From: Ningiella ruwaisensis
GTDB lineage: Bacteria > Pseudomonadota > Gammaproteobacteria > Enterobacterales > Alteromonadaceae
Assembly (NCBI RefSeq): GCF_004798935.1
Contig: NZ_RAHT01000001.1
Location: forward strand, 620,001 to 684,000
Reading direction: 5' to 3'
DNA length: 64,000 nt
The notes beneath the pieces were generated by a model, which saw nothing but the letters and a program-made list of their open reading frames with translations, had not been told where the DNA came from and ran no database searches. This document shows, piece by piece, positions 36,089 to 44,116 of this stretch (the stretch's first letter is position 1; the number at the start of each line of letters is the position of its first letter). The translations under genes were made by a program, and so were the position numbers.

Positions 36089-36126
36089 ATTATAACTGTT
36101 TTAAGAATAAATAGATAAGCGCAGCG

Positions 36127-36612
36127 CTATTTACGCTTGTTTAAGGCAAGCAGTACTTCAACTTCGGCTTTAGGCAAGCCACTCGCTTCGATAATATCGT
36201 CCATACTTGCCCCCTGCTCCACTAATTTGCTGGCACGACTGTACATTTTAAGCGTTGGATCCTGTTCTTCTACGCGTTCAATCTGGGCGCTCAGGCTCTC
36301 AAGCTTTTTATCTAAGGCTTGGATATTTGCTTCATACTGTGATGCGAGTTGACTTTGCATATCGGTCTTTAGCTTTTCTGTCGCATCAATCAGTTTTTTT
36401 ATTTTTGCTTCGTTTGCGCTGTTTGTAGCAGCTTGAGTCTGTGTAATTTTGTATAGCTCATCAATTAAGCCGACAGACTGCAAAAGCCGACCTTTTAGCG
36501 ACCTTACGTAAAGCCAGAGCGCAATCAGTAGCGCACATAAAACGAGGGAAGACAGGAGCAGTAGTTTAATCATTAGAGTGTTATCATCTAGCGCGTTCAT
36601 TCGACTCATCAC
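36127..36612 (-). CDS. DUF2802 protein of the chemotaxis/flagellar locus
   Basis: A 161-aa protein with one N-terminal transmembrane helix (about residues 12-34, IKLLLLSSLVLCALLIALWLYV), a long coiled coil (~50-120, KIKKLIDATEKLKTDMQSQL) and a C-terminal helix-turn-helix-like end (SMDDIIEASGLPKAEVEVLLAL). This matches DUF2802, regularly found just after cheW in Vibrio and Alteromonadales chemotaxis operons. The exact role is unknown. It is separated from cheW by a likely terminator, so it may have its own promoter. Confidence 0.75.
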   Translation of the reverse strand: MMSRMNALDDNTLMIKLLLLSSLVLCALLIALWLYVRSLKGRLLQSVGLIDELYKITQTQAATNSANEAKIKKLIDATEKLKTDMQSQLASQYEANIQALDKKLESLSAQIERVEEQDPTLKMYSRASKLVEQGASMDDIIEASGLPKAEVEVLLALNKRK

Positions 36613-36732
36613 ATTGTTTTTATTTTCGGTGTGTTAAAGCACTTGCTTTAGATCCGTTTACTTTAAATCTTAGGTGGAAACCTTAATATTTAGAACGGTA
36701 TGAGTATATGCACAAACGTAAAGGATGCAACG

Positions 36733-36767
36733 AAAAGTGGCAAGCGCTTCAAGCAACTTGCCATTTA
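36733..36767 (-). terminator. Hairpin after cheW
   Basis: On the - strand TGGCAAG pairs with CTTGCCA over a 12-nt loop, extended by further pairs, and is followed by CTTTT. It lies about 30 nt past the cheW stop codon. Confidence 0.65.
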
Positions 36768-36795
36768 AGAAGGATATCTGAGAAGAGTGATAAAT

Positions 36796-37287
36796 TTAGA
36801 TATTTAGAACATCTTCCCATTCGTCGTCACTTAAAAGTTTATTTAAGTCGACTAAAATGAGTAGCTCGTTATCGCGGTTTGACACACCCTGAATAAATTT
36901 AGCACTTTCTTCAGTGCCTACATTCGGTGCGCTATCAATTTCAGAAGAGCGCAGATATACCACCTCAGCCACGCTGTCTACCAAAATACCCACTACATGC
37001 TCGTCTGACTCAATGATAACGATTCGCGAATTGTCGGTAATTTCCGATGGTGGCAGACCAAATCGAGCACGCGTGTCAATTACAGTAACCACATTACCGC
37101 GCAGGTTAATGATCCCCATTACATAGTTCGGGGCACCTGGAACTGGTGCAATTTCAGTGTAACGCAAGACTTCTTGCACCTGCATTACATTAATGCCGTA
37201 GGTCTCATCGTCTAAGCGGTAAGTAACCCATTGCAATACTTCATCATTTGGGTCAGCCGCGGTGGCGCTTGCTCTTTCTTCAGACAT
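36796..37287 (-). CDS. cheW: Chemotaxis coupling protein CheW
   Basis: A 163-aa CheW (SH3-like adaptor) linking chemoreceptors to CheA. Conserved features: WVTYRLDDETYGINVMQVQEVLRY, IAPVPGAPNYVMGIINLRGNVVTVID (with the receptor-contact NLRG motif), and VGILVDSVAEVVYL. Last of the canonical chemotaxis genes in this operon, 90 nt downstream of the CheW-like parP gene. Confidence 0.95.
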   Translation of the reverse strand: MSEERASATAADPNDEVLQWVTYRLDDETYGINVMQVQEVLRYTEIAPVPGAPNYVMGIINLRGNVVTVIDTRARFGLPPSEITDNSRIVIIESDEHVVGILVDSVAEVVYLRSSEIDSAPNVGTEESAKFIQGVSNRDNELLILVDLNKLLSDDEWEDVLNI

Positions 37288-37377
37288 TAGATTTTACTCC
37301 GTTACAACATACGCTGTAGTGTTATTTATTGCGTGCTACTGGTTAAACAGGACAATAAGCGTTGCAATACTCGTTAA

Positions 37378-38115
37378 TTAACTCTTTGTGTTTTGCTTTG
37401 ACTCGAGTTGCCTCACTAGCGCTTCTGCATCAATCAAAGCACACATTTTTTCTTTGATCATGCCAGCTAACCAAGGACGTTTTGTATCAGGCTTTCGCCA
37501 TTTAACTTCGTCCTGGTTAATTTCGTGCGTGCTCTCGAGCACTTCACAGGCCAATGCCCATGGCGTTTTCCCTAACTGCACGGCATATTCATAATTAATC
37601 GATGCTTCAAGTGCCGGACCATATTTTTCAGGCATCACCCACTTTGCTGTGTTTACGCACTGGTACTTACTCTGATCTTTTAAAAGCACTCCCAATAGCC
37701 ACGATGCTTTACCGGGCAACTGACTAAGCGCTTGCATTTTTATAATTCCCCCAAGTTCAGTCAGGGGAATAGCCAGGGTTAAACCCGCAGCTTCAAAATA
37801 AAGTGCCTGAAAACGCTTTGGCAATCTATCTTTAAGAAGCAATGGCTCAGGTTCTGCATCTCTGCTTACTGTTTCGACCGTTTGCGTCTTTTCTTTATAA
37901 TGATTTTCAGTTCTAGCGCTTTCTTCTAATAGAACTGCATCTGCTTGTGCCAACAATCGCGAGGCAATTGCCAATTCTTCACTTTCAGTGCATGGCATTT
38001 GGTCAGTTTGAATCTCTGTTAGCTCATTTGACTGAGTTAAAGCCTGAAAGTAATCGTCTAATGCTTGTTTAGCTGGACTTTTTGATGACCTATCAAATGC
38101 AGTACTATGCGACAT
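37378..38115 (-). CDS. parP: ParP-like protein with CheW-like domain, polar array partner
   Basis: A 245-aa protein. The variable N-terminal ~95 residues are polar and Glu-rich; the C-terminal ~140 residues form a degenerate CheW-like domain (FQALYFEAAGLTLAIPLTELGGI, LPGKASWLLGVLLKD, WALACEVLEST, RPWLAGMIKEKMCALIDAEALV). Order and structure match ParP of Vibrio, which joins the ParC ATPase to CheA and places chemotaxis arrays at the cell pole. The start overlaps the parC stop by 11 nt. Confidence 0.8.
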   Translation of the reverse strand: MSHSTAFDRSSKSPAKQALDDYFQALTQSNELTEIQTDQMPCTESEELAIASRLLAQADAVLLEESARTENHYKEKTQTVETVSRDAEPEPLLLKDRLPKRFQALYFEAAGLTLAIPLTELGGIIKMQALSQLPGKASWLLGVLLKDQSKYQCVNTAKWVMPEKYGPALEASINYEYAVQLGKTPWALACEVLESTHEINQDEVKWRKPDTKRPWLAGMIKEKMCALIDAEALVRQLESKQNTKS

Positions 38116-38896
38116 CTTTAAGTAACTCGTTGGTTAGTTTGTCATAGGCAAAAGCGCCACGGCTATTCGCTTTTAAATGACAAATCGGTATTTGTTTTTC
38201 ACTGGCTTCTCTAAACAAGGTATCCACCGGGATATAACCTCGCCACATCGTTTCTTTGTAATCGTGCCGCATTTGTGAGTAACTTTTCACGCAGGCATTC
38301 AGTCGCCTGTCAAACAAGGTAGCAACCACTTTTATATCCTGCTCTGGTTTGAAAGTGGTTTTAAGCGTGGGTTTTAGTTGCTCAATGGTGCTCAACATGC
38401 GAGACAAGCCTCTTAGGGCCAAATGTTCCGTCTGAGTAGGTATTATGATTTTATCTGCTGCAACCAAACCGTTGACCATCAGCACACCAAGAACCGGGGG
38501 ACAGTCAATAATGACGATATCAAAATGACCGTTGAATTGCTTAAGACACTTTTTAATGACCAGACCTTTGCCAGGCTCACTTGAAAAGCGTTTATCCAAG
38601 GTGGCAAGTGCAATATGCGAAGGAAGCAAGGTAAGGGATTGAATATTGCTTGAGAGCATCGCTTTTTTGACACTCTGCAAGTCATTCTTACTGGCAGCCT
38701 CGTCAATAAAAATGTCAAACACGCTGTGTTCAAGCTCTTCTGCATCATAGCCTAAATAATAGGTTAAAGATGCGTGTGGATCTAAATCAACAAGCAATAC
38801 ACGTTTTCCCTGCGAAGCCAGACTCCCCGCCAAAGAGATACTGGTGGTGGTTTTACCCACTCCCCCTTTTTGATTTACTACTGTCCACACTTGCAT
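38105..38896 (-). CDS. parC: ParC-like ParA-family ATPase for polar chemotaxis arrays
   Basis: A 263-aa ParA/Soj-like P-loop ATPase. The deviant Walker A KGGVGKTT is at residues 10-17, VLLVDLDPHASLTYYLGY follows, and a Walker B-like DIVIIDCPPVLG region is near 131. Genes of this type beside cheW in polar flagellates encode ParC, which recruits chemotaxis arrays to the old pole. Neighbouring parP supports this. A hairpin lies between it and cheA. In Vibrio cheB sits immediately upstream; here it does not. Confidence 0.85.
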   Translation of the reverse strand: MQVWTVVNQKGGVGKTTTSISLAGSLASQGKRVLLVDLDPHASLTYYLGYDAEELEHSVFDIFIDEAASKNDLQSVKKAMLSSNIQSLTLLPSHIALATLDKRFSSEPGKGLVIKKCLKQFNGHFDIVIIDCPPVLGVLMVNGLVAADKIIIPTQTEHLALRGLSRMLSTIEQLKPTLKTTFKPEQDIKVVATLFDRRLNACVKSYSQMRHDYKETMWRGYIPVDTLFREASEKQIPICHLKANSRGAFAYDKLTNELLKDVA

Positions 38897-38977
38897 GTAT
38901 TTATTTTTCGGCCTGAAATATAAATGTCTTGAGTAAAGATATTAAGCAATTTTTATGCGCAACTTTTTTTTTTGAAA

Positions 38978-39010
38978 TAAAAAATCGCACCTTTACAGAT
39001 GCGACCTTTT
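38978..39010. terminator. Hairpin between cheA and parC
   Basis: A 5-bp GC-containing stem (TCGCA / TGCGA) with flanking A and T runs that extend it on both sides. It lies 17 nt past the cheA stop codon. The stem is short, so it may only reduce transcription into parC. Confidence 0.55.
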
Positions 39011-39026
39011 TTAATCCTTCACAAGT

Positions 39027-41261
39027 TTATGCGTATCGCTTAAGTAAGCTCGGAATGTCTAAAATAAGTGCGATGCCCCCATCAGATGTTATTGTTGCGC
39101 CTGCCATACCGGCCGTTCCCTGCAACAGAGCATCTAGCGGTTTTATCACTACTTCTTCCTGACCAATCAGCGAATCCACCACAAAACCAACTTGCTTTGT
39201 TCCTATCTGTACAACCACCACATGGCCTTGAGATCGATCTTTACTTGGCTTACCGAGGTTTAACCAGTCGTTTAAGTAAAACAAGGGGATTGCCTTAGAG
39301 CGAACAATCATCGTTAACTGACCGTCAACCGTGTTAGTTTTACTCAAATCCATATTGATAATTTCATTGACTGAACCTAAAGGAAGCGCAAAGGTTTGTT
39401 GCCCAACGACAATCATCAAGGTCGGTAATATGGCCAATGTGAGCGGCACTTTTATTTCAAGTGTTGTTCCTTTGCCCAGCTCCGAATTGATATTGACAGA
39501 GCCGTTCAGTTGATTGATTTTGGTTTTTACTACATCCATGCCTACGCCACGGCCTGAAATATCGCTTATCTCAGTTTTGGTAGAAAATCCGGGCGCGAAA
39601 ATAAGATTAAAGGCTTCAACGTCTGACATACGCGCGGCAGAATCTGCATCTAGCACACCGCGTTTTATCGCAATTTCCTTGAGTTTTTCTGCATCCATTC
39701 CTTTGCCATCATCGGCAATAGTAAGAAGAATGTGGTCACCCTCTTGCGATGCAGCTAGTCGAACCGTACCCATGCGTGGTTTTCCGGCAGCTTCGCGTTC
39801 ATCCGGCATCTCAATACCGTGATCGACAGAGTTGCGCACCAAATGCACCAAGGGATCGGCCAAGGCTTCGACCAGATTTTTGTCCAAATCGGTTTCTTCC
39901 CCCTCCAAAACCAGGGTGATTTCTTTTTTCAAAGTTCGAGCCAAGTCACGTACAACCCGCGGAAAACGACCAAAAACCTTTTTAATTGGCTGCATACGCG
40001 TTTTCATAACCGCACCTTGCAAGTCGCCGGTGACAACGTCAAGATTCGCAATGGCTTTTGTCATGCTTTCGTCAGCAACGTTGATCCCCAAACTTAACAG
40101 CCGATTACGAACAAGAACTAACTCACCCACCATGTTCATAATTTGATCAAGTCGTTTTGTATCAACACGCACGGTAGTTTCAGCTTGAGGCTGTGAAGAT
40201 TTTTCCGCTTTCTTGGCTACAGGTTTTGTAACAGTAGCTGTTGTGGTAGCAGGTTTTTCAACTGGTTTAGAAGATGCTGCTGGCTTATCAATCTGTGTTT
40301 TTGATGGACCTGACGCAACAGGCGTGTTTGCAGTGCTGCTTTTTTCCAGTACTTCTTCTACAGCGCTTGGTTTTTCGTCTTTTATTACCGGCGCTTTACC
40401 TTTACCATGCAAATCATCCAGCAGGGCCTCAAATTCTTCGTCTGTGATTTCATCATCGTCAGTGGACACAGCTTCTGCTTTGGATGCAGTGTTTTCAACT
40501 TTAACTGAAGAATCAGTTTTAAAACTACCCTTGCCATGTAAATCGTCAAGTAAGGCTTCAAATTCGTCATCGGTTATATCGTCGCTTCCTGCTGACTTAC
40601 CGCTGTCACTTTGTGAACTGACACTTCGTTTCACTTCAGTTTGAGAATCTGAAACTGTTTTTTTACCCGGCGCTGAGTCACCGTGTAGCTCATCTAGTAA
40701 CGCTTCGAATTCATCTTCGGTGATTTCATCAATACTGCCATCTTGAGACGTATTGCTTGATTCAGCAAGCGTATCAACTTTGGCCGCTTCTGGCTCAAGC
40801 GATACTGCTTCTTCAACTGAAGCTACTGATCCGCCTGCTTCGGTATTTTCAAAAATTTGTTCGTTCTCTGATTCAGGTTCACTGAGTTTATGCAAAAGCT
40901 CAATCAGATGCGCTGGTGCAGGCTCTAAAGGTTCTCGCGCCTTAACGTTTTCAAACATTTCAACCACAACATCCGTGGCTTGTAATATTACGTCCATCAG
41001 TTCGGGGGTGAGCGTGCGCTGACCATTTCGCATAACGTCGAAAACGTTCTCGGCACCGTGGCAAATGTCTACTAGTTCACCAAGCGACAAAAATCCAGCA
41101 CCACCTTTTACGGTGTGATAGCCTCTGAAAATTGCGTTTAGCAAATCAGCATCTTCTGGATTATTTTCCAAATCTACGAGTTGCTCTTGCAACTGTTCAA
41201 GTATCTCTCCAGCTTCCACCAGAAAGTCTTGCAAGATATCCTCGTCAACTTCAAACGACAT
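39027..41261 (-). CDS. cheA: Chemotaxis histidine kinase CheA
   Basis: A 744-aa CheA. The Hpt domain has the phosphorylated histidine in YHTVKGGAGF (His49). The linker (~130-350) is long and acidic and contains three near-copies of a motif EFEALLDDLHGKG, spaced by Ser/Lys/Glu-rich sequence, then Ala/Pro/Lys-rich sequence. The dimerisation (P3), ATPase (HLVRNSVDHGIE N-box; DDGKGMD G1; GRGVGMDVV G2) and CheW-like P5 domains follow. The linker region is where the ParP-interacting LID of Vibrio CheA lies, so the repeats could be the ParP or CheY contact sites; that is inference. Confidence 0.95.
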   Translation of the reverse strand: MSFEVDEDILQDFLVEAGEILEQLQEQLVDLENNPEDADLLNAIFRGYHTVKGGAGFLSLGELVDICHGAENVFDVMRNGQRTLTPELMDVILQATDVVVEMFENVKAREPLEPAPAHLIELLHKLSEPESENEQIFENTEAGGSVASVEEAVSLEPEAAKVDTLAESSNTSQDGSIDEITEDEFEALLDELHGDSAPGKKTVSDSQTEVKRSVSSQSDSGKSAGSDDITDDEFEALLDDLHGKGSFKTDSSVKVENTASKAEAVSTDDDEITDEEFEALLDDLHGKGKAPVIKDEKPSAVEEVLEKSSTANTPVASGPSKTQIDKPAASSKPVEKPATTTATVTKPVAKKAEKSSQPQAETTVRVDTKRLDQIMNMVGELVLVRNRLLSLGINVADESMTKAIANLDVVTGDLQGAVMKTRMQPIKKVFGRFPRVVRDLARTLKKEITLVLEGEETDLDKNLVEALADPLVHLVRNSVDHGIEMPDEREAAGKPRMGTVRLAASQEGDHILLTIADDGKGMDAEKLKEIAIKRGVLDADSAARMSDVEAFNLIFAPGFSTKTEISDISGRGVGMDVVKTKINQLNGSVNINSELGKGTTLEIKVPLTLAILPTLMIVVGQQTFALPLGSVNEIINMDLSKTNTVDGQLTMIVRSKAIPLFYLNDWLNLGKPSKDRSQGHVVVVQIGTKQVGFVVDSLIGQEEVVIKPLDALLQGTAGMAGATITSDGGIALILDIPSLLKRYA

Positions 41262-41273
41262 TCGTTTGCTCCC

Positions 41274-42044
41274 CTAAAAACCTAGACTCGACAGCAAATC
41301 GTCAACATCGTCTTGTCCGTGAACAACGTCATCCCGCTCTGCTGCATTAATAATTGGCCCTTCGGCTTCTACTTTATCGTCAGTTTTCGCAGAAGGTTGA
41401 GCTTTGCTATCAATCGTGTCATTGCGCTTATCACGCTTGCCCTCTTCGTCACTGAAAGCGGCCAGCATGTCAACCAGGCTTTCTTCTACATCTTTGACCA
41501 GTTCTATAACGCGTCGAATGACCTGACCGGTTAAGTCCTGATAACCTTGTGCCATAAGAACTTCAGTAAGCATGCTGTTAAGCTGAGCAGAGTCGTCTCG
41601 AGCATCGCTTAATAGCTTGTCCAAATCCAAACACAGGGTTTTAAATTCACCAAGCTCTATCTGCCGCGACATGAGTTTTTTCCACTCGGGTAAGACGCTA
41701 TTTAACCTGTCGTTGAGCGCTTCGGCTATTGGCATGCTCTTTTCGACGGCGTCCATGGTGGAATTTGCTGCTTTTTCGGTTTCAGTAATCACATACTCTA
41801 ATCGTGACTGAGCATCCGGAATTTGCTGTTTTGTAAGATTCGCTATGCGTTCATCAACTTGAAAGCTGGTAAGAGACGTGTGTAACTGACGTGTAAGCTT
41901 GCCAACTTCTGAGAATAACTCCGTTGACTCTCTTAACGTAATGCCATGCACAATGTTATTGACTGACTCTACTTCACCGGCTTCCAGATGCGCCACAAGG
42001 GCTTTCGCCTCGTCTAGCGAAATCAAGGGTGCTTCATTCGTCAT
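41274..42044 (-). CDS. cheZ: CheY-P phosphatase CheZ
   Basis: A 256-aa CheZ. The central four-helix bundle includes the catalytic segment MAQGYQDLTGQVIRRVI (the Gln of QDLTGQ inserts into the CheY active site). A charged linker leads to the C-terminal CheY-binding tail DDVDDLLSSLGF. It removes phosphate from CheY-P to end the flagellar signal. It lies 25 nt after cheY and 12 nt before cheA. Confidence 0.95.
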   Translation of the reverse strand: MTNEAPLISLDEAKALVAHLEAGEVESVNNIVHGITLRESTELFSEVGKLTRQLHTSLTSFQVDERIANLTKQQIPDAQSRLEYVITETEKAANSTMDAVEKSMPIAEALNDRLNSVLPEWKKLMSRQIELGEFKTLCLDLDKLLSDARDDSAQLNSMLTEVLMAQGYQDLTGQVIRRVIELVKDVEESLVDMLAAFSDEEGKRDKRNDTIDSKAQPSAKTDDKVEAEGPIINAAERDDVVHGQDDVDDLLSSLGF

Positions 42045-42069
42045 CTGACGTCACCTCAATGTAAGATTC

Positions 42070-42453
42070 TTAGCCTAGACGTTCAAAGATTTTGTCTAAC
42101 TTTTCTTTTAGGGTCGCCGCCGTAAAAGGTTTAACTACGTAACCGTTTACACCTGCCTGAGCCGCAGCGACTATCTGTTCTTTCTTCGCTTCAGCCGTCA
42201 CCATCAGCACTGGCAGGTGCTTGAGCTTTTCGTCAGAACGAATAGCACGTAACAAATCAATACCCTGCATACCTGGCATGTTCCAGTCAGTCACCACAAA
42301 ATCAAAGTCGCCCTGATTCAACATGGGCAAAGCTGTATTGCCATCGTCAGCTTCCTGGACGTTAGTAAAGCCTAAGTCCTTAAGCAAATTTTTGATGATT
42401 CGCCGCATCGTTGAAAAGTCATCAACAACGAGGATTTTCATATTCTTGTCCAA
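42070..42453 (-). CDS. cheY: Chemotaxis response regulator CheY
   Basis: A 127-aa single-domain receiver. The acidic pocket is at Asp11/12 ([11 protein letters not shown]), the phosphorylated residue is Asp56 ([12 protein letters not shown]), the conserved Thr is in [10 protein letters not shown] and the Lys in [11 protein letters not shown]. CheY-P binds FliM/FliN at the flagellar switch to alter rotation. Confidence 0.97.
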   Translation of the reverse strand: MDKNMKILVVDDFSTMRRIIKNLLKDLGFTNVQEADDGNTALPMLNQGDFDFVVTDWNMPGMQGIDLLRAIRSDEKLKHLPVLMVTAEAKKEQIVAAAQAGVNGYVVKPFTAATLKEKLDKIFERLG

Positions 42454-42525
42454 AACTACCTCCGCAATGGAACCTTTGTTTAACTAGTTACTCTGCTATG
42501 GCTATCTACCAAGCAATAAATCGAT

Positions 42526-43254
42526 TTATTCCGCAGTCCGCCATGACTGCATCTTTGCCTTGAGCTTGAGCATGGCCTGGCTGTGAATTTGGCTTACGCG
42601 AGATTCACTTACTTCAAGCACTTCACCAATTTCCCTTAAATTCAGTTCTTCGTCGTAGTACAACGAAAGAACAATCGCTTCGCGCTCTGGTAATGTAGTT
42701 ATCGCCCGCGCGAGCGCTTTCTGAAATGATCCTTGCATCATTTCTTCAAAAGGTTTGTCTGCGCCCTTTGCTTCTTCGTTCGTCAGCACATCCTCACTAA
42801 CACCTAAATCCTCAATGCCCACCAATTTACCGGCATTGACCTCATTAAGCATTTGATGGTACTCCTGCACTGAGACATTCATTACTTCAGCGACTTCAGT
42901 ATCGCGTGCATCTCGTCCGGTTTCTTTTTCAACGAGATTAATCGCTTCAGTAATCGCGCGAGAGTTTTTATGCACCGAACGTGGTGTCCAATCGCCTTTT
43001 CGAATTTCATCCAGCATGGCGCCTCGAATGCGAATGCCGGCAAAGGTTTCAAAGCTTGCGCCTTTTGAACCATCAAAATTACGAGCAGCCTCCAGTAAGC
43101 CAATCATGCCTGACTGAATAAGATCATCGATTAATACACTTGCAGGAAGTCGTGCCATTAAGTGATGAGCGATTCGTTTAACGAGTGGCGCGTGGCGCTC
43201 AACCAATTGGTTTTTGTCTACTTGTTGTTGATATACGGTCACTTTATTACTCAC
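42526..43254 (-). CDS. fliA: Flagellar sigma factor sigma-28 (FliA)
   Basis: A 242-aa sigma-70 family factor. Region 2 reads LVKRIAHHLMARLP and LIQSGMIGLLEAARNFD, with FETFAGIRIRGAMLDEIRK; regions 3 and 4 end with LPEREAIVLSLYYDEELNLREIGEVLEVSESRVSQI. It transcribes late flagellar and chemotaxis genes. It follows fleN by 10 nt and precedes cheY. Confidence 0.96.
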   Translation of the reverse strand: MSNKVTVYQQQVDKNQLVERHAPLVKRIAHHLMARLPASVLIDDLIQSGMIGLLEAARNFDGSKGASFETFAGIRIRGAMLDEIRKGDWTPRSVHKNSRAITEAINLVEKETGRDARDTEVAEVMNVSVQEYHQMLNEVNAGKLVGIEDLGVSEDVLTNEEAKGADKPFEEMMQGSFQKALARAITTLPEREAIVLSLYYDEELNLREIGEVLEVSESRVSQIHSQAMLKLKAKMQSWRTAE

Positions 43255-43264
43255 TTTTATTTAC

Positions 43265-44116
43265 CTACTCATGCAAAGACACGAGGTTTTCAATGAAAAA
43301 TTCCAAGTGTCCACCTGCTTGTGTGGGAATTGGCCACGTCATGGTGCGTTCTGCAAGCTTGGCAATCGCTTTAGCCGCAGGAGAACCAGGGAAAGCCTCT
43401 ACCAAGGCAGTTTGCTTTCTAATGGCTTTTCTAACATTTTCATCAAATGGCACGATACTGACTAATTCGAGAGCGACATCTAAAAAGCGCCCTGTTACCT
43501 TTGACAACTTACTAAATAATTCACGGCCTTCTTTTTCTGAACGCACCATGTTTGCAACCACTTTGAATCTAAACACACCATGTTCGCGGTTTAGAATTTT
43601 AATAAGTGCATAGGCGTCCGTTAATGAAGTAGGCTCGTCACAAACTACGATGATGACGTCTTGCGCGGCCCGGGAAAAACTCACCACCATGTCTGAAATA
43701 CCGGCGGCTGTGTCCACTAGCATCATATCGATAGGCGTTTGCAGCTCGCTGAATGCGCGAATGAGCCCGGCATGTTCATGGGGTCCAAGTTCAGCCATTG
43801 ATTTTGTTCCAGAGGTGGCTGGCGCAATTTTGACGCCATAAGGGCCTGTCACCAGCACCTCATCCAAAGTGCAGTCTCCACTTAGAACATGAGATAAGTT
43901 TCGGTCAACTCGTAACCCCAACATCACGTCCACATTGGCCAAGCCTAAATCGGCATCGAGCACCATCACTCGTTGGCCCTGTTTTGCTGCCGATACGGCA
44001 AGGTTCAGGGTAAGATTGGTCTTACCAACGCCACCTTTACCGCCAGTCACAGCGATTACTTTTATCTGTTTATTTGTGTTCATTCTTCTTAAACTACTTG
44101 CTTGATCCACTATCAT
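43265..44116 (-). CDS. fleN: Flagellar number regulator, MinD-like ATPase FlhG/FleN
   Basis: A 283-aa MinD/ParA-family ATPase (start at M1 or at M12, MNTNKQIKV). Walker A is GGKGGVGKT at residues 25-33, followed by VMVLDADLGLANVDVMLGL and MMLVDTAAGISDMVVSF. FlhG/FleN antagonises FlhF and the FleQ-type regulator to limit polar flagella to one. Its start overlaps the flhF stop by 4 nt. Confidence 0.94.
   Translation of the reverse strand: MIVDQASSLRRMNTNKQIKVIAVTGGKGGVGKTNLTLNLAVSAAKQGQRVMVLDADLGLANVDVMLGLRVDRNLSHVLSGDCTLDEVLVTGPYGVKIAPATSGTKSMAELGPHEHAGLIRAFSELQTPIDMMLVDTAAGISDMVVSFSRAAQDVIIVVCDEPTSLTDAYALIKILNREHGVFRFKVVANMVRSEKEGRELFSKLSKVTGRFLDVALELVSIVPFDENVRKAIRKQTALVEAFPGSPAAKAIAKLAERTMTWPIPTQAGGHLEFFIENLVSLHE

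Noticed and set aside
42500..42530. Sigma-28-like promoter before cheY
   Set aside because: TAAA with a 15-nt gap to GTAGATAG is only a partial match and overlaps the fliA stop codon, so it is not convincing.
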